From Akkermansiaceae bacterium UBA3385 (GTDB taxonomy: Bacteria; Verrucomicrobiota; Verrucomicrobiia; Verrucomicrobiales; Akkermansiaceae): a stretch of 64,000 nt of DNA. Positions 35,129 through 41,611 of this stretch are shown piece by piece; position 1 is the first letter of the stretch; every line of letters begins with the position of its first letter. The stretch covers positions 17,705 to 81,704 of the forward strand of contig DEPT01000023.1 of NCBI GenBank assembly GCA_002358905.1, read 5' to 3'. Under the pieces are notes generated by a model, which was not told the origin of the DNA, searched no databases, and was given only the letters and a program-made list of their open reading frames with translations. The position numbers were made by a program, and so were the translations under genes.

Positions 35129-37027
35129 ATGAAGTTACAACACTTTCTTTCTTTTCTATCCGTAGCGACGGTGTGCCTGGGAACGGGCCTTGCCGAAGAA
35201 ATTAAATGCCACGAGAAAGCTCGTATTATAGTGGGAATTTCTAATGGTAGCAGCTGCGGTCCCGTGATTCCTATCGATGAGTGGAAACCGCTGAATGATA
35301 AGGATCGGGAGTATTGTGGTTCATTGGATACCTATGCAGGTAACTTCTCACGGAAGGCTGATGGCACCAGGGTGAATTCTGAGGAAACTCTGTTCAGAAT
35401 AGTGCAGAGGATGGCTTCCTCCCTGGAACCCAGGCGGAAGATTATGCTGGATGGTCCGGGGTTGAAAGAAGTTCAACAGTGGCTTCGCTTTATAAATACC
35501 AGCATTTTCGGTACTGCCACTGTGGTGGAGGCTGAAAAGGAGCTTTTCCTGGAGATTTCTTATCATTCGGCGGCCCGCATACTCGCGGCTTTCGAGACCC
35601 CTGCCTATGTAAACAAATTGACGGAAAGGGAGAAGCAGACATTGCAGCTTTGTGTTGACTGGATTTGTGAGAACATCCCGACTAAAATGCCTTTTGGGTT
35701 GAAGGTGAAAAAGGTGCACGATGCGATTATTGACTGCGCCATCAGGTCAGATAGCCGCCACGATGCCATGGATGTTCTCCTGGACGGGGAAGGTTCAAGC
35801 GCCGCTTACGCTTCTGCAACGCAGCTCTTGCTGAGTATGTTGCGTATTGATTGCCGCGTGGTGCAGGGGCGTATGAAAAAAGAGCATAGCTGGAATCTGC
35901 TGAAGATGGGTAAGGAATGGTATCATCTGGATACCTGTTGTGATGACCCCTCCCGCGATAGCCATTGCCGCATGTATGACTATTGCATGCTCACGGATGC
36001 GGAAATGGCTTCCGACCATAAGTGGAATCATGAGGAGGGTTACCCGAAATCGCCCAAACGTGCAAAGCTCCGATTCTATTTGCGGAATGAGCTGCGCCGC
36101 GGCTGGCAGAAAACGGAAGCAGTATATGCCAAGGGTGAGGAAGAAAGCAAATCTCAGGTCGAGGTGCTGAAAGCTCTTCAATCTGACCCGGTGGGGCGAC
36201 TCTCCCGCCAGTTGAAGTCGGCAAAGCTTAAATCGGTAGAGACTCTTCCGAAAATTCAGGACCTTGAAAAAAAGAAGGACGCGAAACAACCGTGTGCCAC
36301 AGCGGAAGATATCAATAAGGAACTGGAAGCCAGACTGGATGCTCTGGACGACTCAAAGCTCAAGATAAAATGTGCTAAGAAAACGCCAGCCTGGCGTATG
36401 CGGCAGATGGTGGCAGAATCTGCTCTCTCAAGCTTTGCAGAAGAATACTGTGTGTCTTACGATGATAGAGACAGTACGATTATCATCGAGCCCTTCAAGT
36501 TCTGGACGCACCGCCGTCTGCTGGCTGCGGTTAAAAATAAAGAGCTGCTGGTAAAACTTTCACACGAGGAAAGGAAGGCACTTGAACAGTGCCACCAGTG
36601 GGTTGCGTTATATGGAACCGTCTGGAAACAGGACCGCCAGAAAGTACGGGACGTTCACATGGCTCTAGTCGAATATTTTGATTGCGATCTAAAGGATTTA
36701 TCGTCTATGGACGGGGCTATCAAAACAAAAAGCAGTGGTTCGTTAGGATATGCACAGACTATGTATGTGGTGTGCAGTCTGATGGATATTCCCTGCCGCA
36801 TGGTTCATGGTCGAACGGAAGATGAATACCAGATTTGGAATATGGTCCGACTGGGAAAAGATAAATGGTATCATCTGGATGCTGCGCAGGATGATTACCT
36901 GAAATGCCTTTCTGCACCCTTGTGTCAGAATCTGTTACTGACGAACGAGGAAATGAAGAAGACTCATGCATGGGATGAGTCTGAGTTCCCGGACGCGGCC
37001 AGAAACCGCAAAAAGAAGAACCGTTGA
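35129..37027 (+). CDS. Secreted protein with two transglutaminase-like domains lacking catalytic cysteines
   Basis: 632 residues. A signal peptide (FLSFLSVATVCLGTGLA) is followed by two transglutaminase-like domains, around residues 140-310 and 420-620. In the first, GEGSSAAYASATQL stands where active relatives have GxGCCEAYG, so the nucleophile is Ser; HSWNLLKMGKEWYHLDTCCDDP keeps His and Asp. In the second, SSGSLGYAQTMY again has Ser at the Cys position, and the His site reads YQIWNMVRL, so His is lost too, while WYHLDAAQDD keeps Asp. Between them is a Lys/Asp/Glu-rich linker. The protein may bind substrates without cleaving them, or use Ser in the first domain. It is the second gene of the operon starting at 33270. 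Confidence 0.8.
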   Translation: MKLQHFLSFLSVATVCLGTGLAEEIKCHEKARIIVGISNGSSCGPVIPIDEWKPLNDKDREYCGSLDTYAGNFSRKADGTRVNSEETLFRIVQRMASSLEPRRKIMLDGPGLKEVQQWLRFINTSIFGTATVVEAEKELFLEISYHSAARILAAFETPAYVNKLTEREKQTLQLCVDWICENIPTKMPFGLKVKKVHDAIIDCAIRSDSRHDAMDVLLDGEGSSAAYASATQLLLSMLRIDCRVVQGRMKKEHSWNLLKMGKEWYHLDTCCDDPSRDSHCRMYDYCMLTDAEMASDHKWNHEEGYPKSPKRAKLRFYLRNELRRGWQKTEAVYAKGEEESKSQVEVLKALQSDPVGRLSRQLKSAKLKSVETLPKIQDLEKKKDAKQPCATAEDINKELEARLDALDDSKLKIKCAKKTPAWRMRQMVAESALSSFAEEYCVSYDDRDSTIIIEPFKFWTHRRLLAAVKNKELLVKLSHEERKALEQCHQWVALYGTVWKQDRQKVRDVHMALVEYFDCDLKDLSSMDGAIKTKSSGSLGYAQTMYVVCSLMDIPCRMVHGRTEDEYQIWNMVRLGKDKWYHLDAAQDDYLKCLSAPLCQNLLLTNEEMKKTHAWDESEFPDAARNRKKKNR

Positions 37028-37034
37028 ATAAGAA

Positions 37035-37062
37035 AAATCCCCGCCGGTTCGGGCGGGGATTT
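37035..37062. terminator. Bidirectional terminator between convergent genes
   Basis: Eleven-base stem AAATCCCCGCC / GGCGGGGATTT (37035-37045 with 37052-37062). Better T tract on the minus strand. Confidence 0.75.
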
Positions 37063-37072
37063 CTGTTAAACC

Positions 37073-37348
37073 TTATTTGCTGGCAGGAACAGGTTGTAAA
37101 GCGGCCTCCTCTTCCATTCCGTTCTTGAAGCGCTCAAAGACGCCCCGGGGATCCTCCGGCGTTCGCTTCAGTTCATCGAAAATTCTGTCTCTCATTTCTA
37201 TCGCAGCCTGGAATGCGGCCTCCTCGCTGCCGTATTGGCGGTCAGAGAAGTATTTAGTGAATTGATTCCACTTGCGGCAGATGCTCAGGCGCCATCCCTG
37301 AAAGGATGTCGTCTCGTAGGTGTAGCGGGTAATATTACGTTGGGTCAT
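37073..37348 (-). CDS. Small protein with AP2-like domain (tentative)
   Basis: 91 residues. The central part (SFQGWRLSICRKWNQFTKYF, then YGSEEAAFQAAIEMRDRI) follows the AP2 pattern: two or three beta-strands with Trp and Arg/Lys for DNA contact, then a helix starting with S-x-E-E-A-A and running through a repeated Ala-Ala. In bacteria AP2-like domains occur in mobile endonucleases, integrases and small stand-alone DNA-binding proteins. There is no other domain. It is a single gene on the minus strand; I could not find a clear promoter. A DNA-binding regulator or a remnant of a mobile element are both possible. Confidence 0.6.
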   Translation of the reverse strand: MTQRNITRYTYETTSFQGWRLSICRKWNQFTKYFSDRQYGSEEAAFQAAIEMRDRIFDELKRTPEDPRGVFERFKNGMEEEAALQPVPASK

Positions 37349-37624
37349 ATTGTAGTTGCCGGGGGGTTAGTTCCGGATGCGCATATACTGCCACATCACA
37401 CACCCTCTGACAATCTAATTTACTAAATGTTCGATATTATTTCAAGAAAACAAAGAATTGAAAGTGTAAAAACGGTATGATACGCTGTATAGAATGCCGG
37501 GTTGGCATCATTTTTGAGGGGCGTGACAAGAAAAACGGCTGCAACCGGATAAGCCTGTGGACAAAAAAGGAGCTGCTGTAATAAACAGCAGCTCCTTTAA
37601 GGGAAGGATTCTCAGCTCAGCTGA
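37349..37624. other. Spacer between the AP2-like gene and the phosphofructokinase gene
   Basis: AT-rich, with no frame that I support. The phosphofructokinase terminator is at its right end. A weak 5-base hairpin (37494-37508) followed by CATTTTTG is the only other structure. Confidence 0.5.
37563..37598 (-). terminator. Terminator of the phosphofructokinase gene
   Basis: Stem GGAGCTGCTGT / ACAGCAGCTCC (37569-37579 with 37585-37595), followed on the minus strand by TTTTTTGT. Confidence 0.85.
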
Positions 37625-38878
37625 TTAGCAGCAGGGCTGGGCAAGAATCTTGCGAAGGCGTGCGAAGCGGGGCAGGGATTCTGCTGTCTTCATGCCGGTA
37701 GCACCCTGAATGAGGGGCAGAGCGTAGTCGATGAAAGCCATCTCTACGTTGTTGCCGGCGGCGTTGATCCATTCGCGGGGAACCTTGCGCTCGAAGTTAG
37801 CTACGCTGGCCAGGGGCAGGAGCTTCATCTCGCACTTGTAGTTGCCTTCCTCGTCGGTGGTGCGCTCGAAAGCGGGCATCTTGTCGGTGTCGCCAGCAAC
37901 AGCGGCTTCCACAGCGGTCTTACCGGCAAGGTATGCCTCGTGAGCGTCGGTTGCAGAACCCAGGTGCGTAGCGCAGCGCTGCAGCAGAGAGGGCTCGATA
38001 GCACGAACCTTGGCGCTGGTCACGCGGGCACGGACGATTTCTGCAAGCTTGTTGGCAAGGCCGCCAAGCTGGGCATGGCCGAAGCCGTCGTTGCTGTTGG
38101 TCTTGGCTTCGGAGATGAAGTTGCCGTCCTTGTCGTGGATACCTTCGGAAACAACCACAAGGCACTTGCCGGTGGCATTGTAAATCTTCTCCACATCGCA
38201 CAGGAAGCTTTCCATGTCGAAGTCAACCTCGGGCAGGTAGATGAGGTCGGGACCTGCACCGGCGTAGGTGGCCAGGGCGGAAGCTGCGGTAAGCCAGCCA
38301 GCGTGACGGCCCATCACCTCGATGATGGTCACCATGCCGGTGTCGTAGCAGCAGGCATCGTGCTTCACTTCCATCACGGAAGTGGCGATGTACTTAGCAG
38401 CAGAGGCAAAGCCGGGGCAGTGGTCGGTGCCGAAAAGGTCGTTGTCGATGGTCTTGGGAATGCCCATCACGCGGCACTCGTAACCACTCTTTTCCATGAA
38501 CTTGGAAATTTTGTTGCAGGTGTCCATGGAGTCGTTGCCACCGTTGTAGAAGAAGTAGCGCACATCGAACTTCTTGAAGGTTTCGAGCAGCTTCTCGTAG
38601 TCGGTCGGATCCACGTCCGGGTTCTTCATCTTGTAGCGGCAGGTGCCCAGAGCGGAGGAAGGAGTGAACTTCAGTAGCTCAAGCTCCACCGGGTCTTCCA
38701 TGCCCATGTCGTAAAGCTTGCCGTCGAGCACGCCACGGATACCGTTGGCAGCACCCAGCACGCGGGTAATCTGAGGAGCGTTAAGAGCGGTCTGGATAGC
38801 GCCCAGAACGCTGGCGTTAATCACAGCGGTAGGACCGCCGGACTGACCGATGATGCATGCACCTTTGAGTTCGTTCAT
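37625..38878 (-). CDS. pfp: Pyrophosphate-dependent 6-phosphofructokinase
   Basis: 417 residues, longer than ATP-type PfkA (~320). It phosphorylates fructose-6-phosphate to the 1,6-bisphosphate in glycolysis. The phosphoryl donor loop reads YNGGNDSMDT; ATP enzymes have GGDGS, and an Asn/Asp at this place is typical of PPi-dependent forms. PKTIDND holds the catalytic Asp and the Lys seen in PPi enzymes. Substrate loops are VMGRHAGWLTAASAL and the IDND-H region. The reaction is reversible and saves ATP, common in anaerobes. The promoter lies some 90 bases upstream, leaving a structured leader with two GC-rich hairpins. Donor choice is by motif only. Confidence 0.88.
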   Translation of the reverse strand: MNELKGACIIGQSGGPTAVINASVLGAIQTALNAPQITRVLGAANGIRGVLDGKLYDMGMEDPVELELLKFTPSSALGTCRYKMKNPDVDPTDYEKLLETFKKFDVRYFFYNGGNDSMDTCNKISKFMEKSGYECRVMGIPKTIDNDLFGTDHCPGFASAAKYIATSVMEVKHDACCYDTGMVTIIEVMGRHAGWLTAASALATYAGAGPDLIYLPEVDFDMESFLCDVEKIYNATGKCLVVVSEGIHDKDGNFISEAKTNSNDGFGHAQLGGLANKLAEIVRARVTSAKVRAIEPSLLQRCATHLGSATDAHEAYLAGKTAVEAAVAGDTDKMPAFERTTDEEGNYKCEMKLLPLASVANFERKVPREWINAAGNNVEMAFIDYALPLIQGATGMKTAESLPRFARLRKILAQPCC

Positions 38879-38933
38879 GATATGAAGAATGTGTAGATGT
38901 ATTGTTTTCTTGTATTGTTCCCTCCGCGTTTTT

Positions 38934-38968
38934 CAGGCCGAAGGAACGGCCGCCTACGGCGGGCGCGC
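38934..38968 (-). promoter_or_regulatory. Structured leader of the phosphofructokinase mRNA
   Basis: GC-rich hairpins (GCCGCC-TAC-GGCGG type and GGCCG..CGGCC) lie near the 5' end of the predicted ~85-base leader, which is long compared with most transcripts in this window. Confidence 0.4.
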
Positions 38969-38969
38969 T

Positions 38970-38998
38970 ATTCTACTCCCTTTGTTCTCGCTTGGCAA
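38970..38998 (-). promoter_or_regulatory. Phosphofructokinase promoter
   Basis: Minus strand TTGCCA (38998-38993), 17-base spacer, TAGAAT (38975-38970). Confidence 0.7.
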
Positions 38999-39021
38999 GC
39001 AAAATAATGTTGAGTGGTGGA

Positions 39022-39056
39022 AAAAGTAAAAGCCGCAACTCATTGAGTTGCGGCTT
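39022..39056 (-). terminator. Terminator of tRNA-Ser
   Basis: Stem AAGCCGCAACT / AGTTGCGGCTT (39030-39040 with 39046-39056), on the minus strand followed by TTACTTTTTCC. Confidence 0.8.
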
Positions 39057-39062
39057 ATTTTA

Positions 39063-39150
39063 CGGACAGGGAGGGATTCGAACCCTCGGTACGCTTTTGA
39101 CGTACACACGATTTCCAATCGTGCTCTTTCGACCACTCAGACACCTGCCC
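39063..39150 (-). tRNA. tRNA-Ser (anticodon GGA)
   Basis: Class II tRNA of 88 bases: acceptor GGGCAGG / CCTGTCC, anticodon stem CACGA / TCGTG with loop TTGGAAA (GGA, reading UCC and UCU), a long variable arm (TACG..CGTA), T arm GAGGG-TTCGAAT-CCCTC, discriminator G. CCA is not encoded. Confidence 0.95.
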
Positions 39151-39189
39151 ATGTTTTGCATGAGCCCCGTGTGGATGGGGTGCGGCGGA

Positions 39190-39218
39190 AATATACACGA
39201 AAACTTGGTGGCTTGCAA
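39190..39218 (-). promoter_or_regulatory. tRNA-Ser promoter
   Basis: Minus strand TTGCAA (39218-39213), 17-base spacer, TATATT (39195-39190), about 40 bases before the mature tRNA. Confidence 0.6.
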
Positions 39219-39251
39219 GCTAATTCTTGCAAAAAAGATGATTTTTTTGTG

Positions 39252-40160
39252 TTATTGCAGTTTTTGGGTGACTTTGAAGTGAAGTTTGGCGACATCCTGC
39301 AGGCGTTCGCGTCCGTAAGTCTGAACAAAATGCTGGGCTGCGCGGGTGACGTGAGGGGCACAGCCCAGCGGCATGGGGCAGTTGCTGGCGGCAGCGGCCT
39401 GTTGCATCCACTGGACAAAGCGGTCGCGCGCAAGGATGGATGCCGCGGCTACGGCTACATCGCTTTCCGCCTTGGTTCGTTGTTCCAGCTGAACGGGGAT
39501 GCGGCGTTGGCCGAGTGCACGCTTAAGCACCCATTCATTGGCAAACTGATCACTGAGGGCACGGGGGCAGGTGGGCACTTTTTCATGCAGTGCAGCAATG
39601 ACCCGGGCGTGTCCCCAGGCGAGCAGGCGGTTCAGATTGCCTATTTCATTATAGAGTTCATTATAGCGACGAGGGCCGATACAGATAACCTCGTACACGA
39701 CACCCGCTGTTTTCTTGATTTTTTCTGCAATGGTATGTATCTTCTTGTCATCGGGAATGGATTTGCTGTCTTTGCAGCCCAGCCGCGCCAGTTCCGCCGC
39801 ACAGCGTTCATCGGTGTACACACCTGCCACGACCAGGGGGCCGAAGTAGTCGCCTTTCCCGCTTTCATCCACCCCGAAATGGGGGGTGGTGTCTATCAGG
39901 GCTGGTAAGGTGGTGGAAAGAGAAGGTGCCTTTTCTTCCGGCTGGAGTTGCAGTACATCAATGACAAAGTTCTCCGCTCCGCGACCTTGGATGAGCAGCC
40001 GGGCTTTTTTAGGATAAAAAGCAACATTAACTGTATCGTTTTCGAAACAATAATCTGCATAATCCCGCGTGGTGGCGCGGAATTTCGGGTCGGCATCCAA
40101 TTTATTGCGGAGGGCGGTCGCTTCGTCCCTGGAAAGCTGAATACTGTACTGATTTGCCAT
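39252..40160 (-). CDS. rnhC: Ribonuclease HIII
   Basis: A 302-residue type 2 RNase H that cuts the RNA strand of RNA-DNA hybrids. The N-terminal ~80 residues form the substrate-binding TBP-like domain typical of RNase HIII (YSIQLSRDEATALRNKL). The catalytic domain opens with GVDESGKGDYFGPLVVAGV, supplying the first Asp and Glu of the D-E-D-E set, and later AESDVAVAAASILARDRF supplies another acid. The GKGD segment separates HIII from HII. Length is standard. Upstream there is only a poor promoter (TTGACG, 17, CATTCT). It is a single-gene unit on the minus strand next to tRNA-Ser. Confidence 0.93.
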   Translation of the reverse strand: MANQYSIQLSRDEATALRNKLDADPKFRATTRDYADYCFENDTVNVAFYPKKARLLIQGRGAENFVIDVLQLQPEEKAPSLSTTLPALIDTTPHFGVDESGKGDYFGPLVVAGVYTDERCAAELARLGCKDSKSIPDDKKIHTIAEKIKKTAGVVYEVICIGPRRYNELYNEIGNLNRLLAWGHARVIAALHEKVPTCPRALSDQFANEWVLKRALGQRRIPVQLEQRTKAESDVAVAAASILARDRFVQWMQQAAAASNCPMPLGCAPHVTRAAQHFVQTYGRERLQDVAKLHFKVTQKLQ

Positions 40161-40272
40161 GTTCGGATATAAGAATGCGAGGAATTTGCGGGGTCGTCAA
40201 CCTAAAAACGGGAAAAAAAACTTAAAAAACGCCAAGGTGACGCAGAATTTGGCATTTTTTATCACTTTAGGC

Positions 40273-40301
40273 GAGACAAAATAGTTTTTTTGGTCTACAA
40301 T
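40273..40301 (+). promoter_or_regulatory. HU gene promoter
   Basis: GAGACA (40273-40278), 17-base spacer, TACAAT (40296-40301). The leader is about 26 bases and ends in an AT-rich stretch. Confidence 0.5.
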
Positions 40302-40333
40302 GTGCCCGGCTTTTCAACAAAGCAATTTTTATT

Positions 40334-40636
40334 ATGGCAAATACGATTACTAAGAGAGAGCTTGTTAACAAGGTATGCGCTGAGCTGGACAACGGTTTCA
40401 CGCAGAACGAGGTGCTTGACATCATCCAGAAGACAATCGAACTGATTACTGATGCTCTGGGTAAGGGTGATCGCGTTGTGCTGCGCAACTTCGGTACTTT
40501 CATCGTGAAGGAAGTGAAGCCCAAGGTTGGCCGCAACCCCAAGGACCCCGCCAAGAACGTTCCGATTCCCGCCCGCTCGGTGGTGAAGTTCAAGGTTGGT
40601 AAGAACCTGAAGGAAGCCGCTGCCAAGGTTTCCTAA
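40334..40636 (+). CDS. HU/IHF family DNA-binding protein
   Basis: A 100-residue histone-like dimeric protein that bends DNA and compacts the nucleoid. The N-terminal helices (TKRELVNKVCAEL, TQNEVLDIIQKTIELI) are followed by GDRVVLRNFGTFIVKE, the most conserved HU stretch, and the DNA-clamping arm with GRNPKDPAKNVPIPAR, in which RNP and the intercalating Pro are intact. The C-terminus is Lys-rich. It has its own promoter and terminator. HU and IHF subunits cannot be told apart safely here; the arm sequence fits HU. Confidence 0.92.
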   Translation: MANTITKRELVNKVCAELDNGFTQNEVLDIIQKTIELITDALGKGDRVVLRNFGTFIVKEVKPKVGRNPKDPAKNVPIPARSVVKFKVGKNLKEAAAKVS

Positions 40637-40644
40637 ACCTTCCG

Positions 40645-40708
40645 GCACATTGATATGTGCTAGTGTAACAAGGACGCATCTATACGCATAGACGCGTCCT
40701 TGTTCTGT
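40645..40708 (+). terminator. Terminator region of the HU gene
   Basis: A small hairpin GCACAT-TGAT-ATGTGC (40645-40660) and a stronger stem AACAAGGACGC / GCGTCCTTGTT (40667-40677 with 40694-40704). The right arm overlaps the hisG -35 box. Confidence 0.65.
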
Positions 40709-40727
40709 GATAGAAAAAATGTAAAAT
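40700..40727 (+). promoter_or_regulatory. his operon promoter
   Basis: TTGTTC (40700-40705), 16-base spacer, TAAAAT (40722-40727), with the hisG ATG 16 bases further on. No his-rich leader peptide or attenuator is visible. Confidence 0.55.
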
Positions 40728-40743
40728 CACCCCATCCGGTAAT

Positions 40744-41598
40744 ATGAAACTGAGAATAGCTGTTCAATCCAAAGGGCGTTTGAATGAGGATACCATGTCG
40801 ATTCTGGCAGAAGCCGGAATTAAAGTAAGTTCCTCAAAGAGAACGCTTCTGGTATCTGCCCGCAAGTTCCCCATGGAGGTACTTTACCTGCGCGATGACG
40901 ATATCCCCGAAACTGTGACTGATGGTGTGGCTGATATCGGCGTGGTAGGGCTCAATGAGTACCTGGAGCGCCAGGGCGATGCTGATATTGTGAAGAAGCT
41001 TGGCTTTGGCGGTTGCCGCTTGAGCATAGCCATTCCCAAGGAGCATGAGTACACAGGTCCGCAGTGGCTCCAGGGACGCCGCATTGCCACTTCCTATCCT
41101 GTCATTCTTCGCCGCTGGCTGGAGGAGCAGGGGATTCAGGCTCATATTCATGTTATCACCGGCTCCGTTGAAATTTCCACCGGCATCGGTCTGGCAGATG
41201 CCATCTTCGATATCGTGAGCAGTGGTGCCACGCTGGTGAGCAACAACCTGCGCGAGGTGGAAGTGGTGCTGGAAAGCGAGGCTGTGCTTATTGCCAACAA
41301 GAACCTCTGCGCCGAGAAGCGTGAGATTCTGGATAAGCTTCTTTTCCGTATGGATGCTGTGATGACGGCTGCTGACAAGCGCTACGTGCTCATGAACGCC
41401 CCGAAGGATTGCGTGGACCAGATTGTGTCTGTGCTGCCGGGGGTGAAGAGCCCCACCATCATGCCGCTGGCCCAGGAGGGCTGGTGCAGCATCCACACCG
41501 TGTTGGATGAATCCTGCTTCTGGGATATCATCGGTAAGCTTAAGGAAGCCGGTGCTCAGGGTATCCTGGTGCTTCCTATCGAAAAAATGATTCTGTAA
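40744..41598 (+). CDS. hisG: ATP phosphoribosyltransferase, long form
   Basis: A 284-residue enzyme for the first step of histidine synthesis, joining ATP and PRPP. The N-terminus is typical (LRIAVQSKGRLNEDTMSIL). The PRPP-binding loop reads TGSVEISTGIGLADAIFDIVSSG in outline. The last ~75 residues (KSPTIMPLAQEGWCSIHTVL) form the ACT-like regulatory domain of the long HisG, which binds histidine for feedback inhibition, so no HisZ partner is needed. It is the first gene of the his unit; hisDC follows after 13 bases. Its ATG follows the -10 box closely (16 bases). Confidence 0.95.
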   Translation: MKLRIAVQSKGRLNEDTMSILAEAGIKVSSSKRTLLVSARKFPMEVLYLRDDDIPETVTDGVADIGVVGLNEYLERQGDADIVKKLGFGGCRLSIAIPKEHEYTGPQWLQGRRIATSYPVILRRWLEEQGIQAHIHVITGSVEISTGIGLADAIFDIVSSGATLVSNNLREVEVVLESEAVLIANKNLCAEKREILDKLLFRMDAVMTAADKRYVLMNAPKDCVDQIVSVLPGVKSPTIMPLAQEGWCSIHTVLDESCFWDIIGKLKEAGAQGILVLPIEKMIL

Positions 41599-41611
41599 TT
41601 TCTTTATTCCC

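Noticed and set aside
37486..37516. Terminator or small RNA in the spacer right of the AP2-like gene
   Set aside because: The stem is only 5 bases and no promoter or upstream gene on that strand fits.
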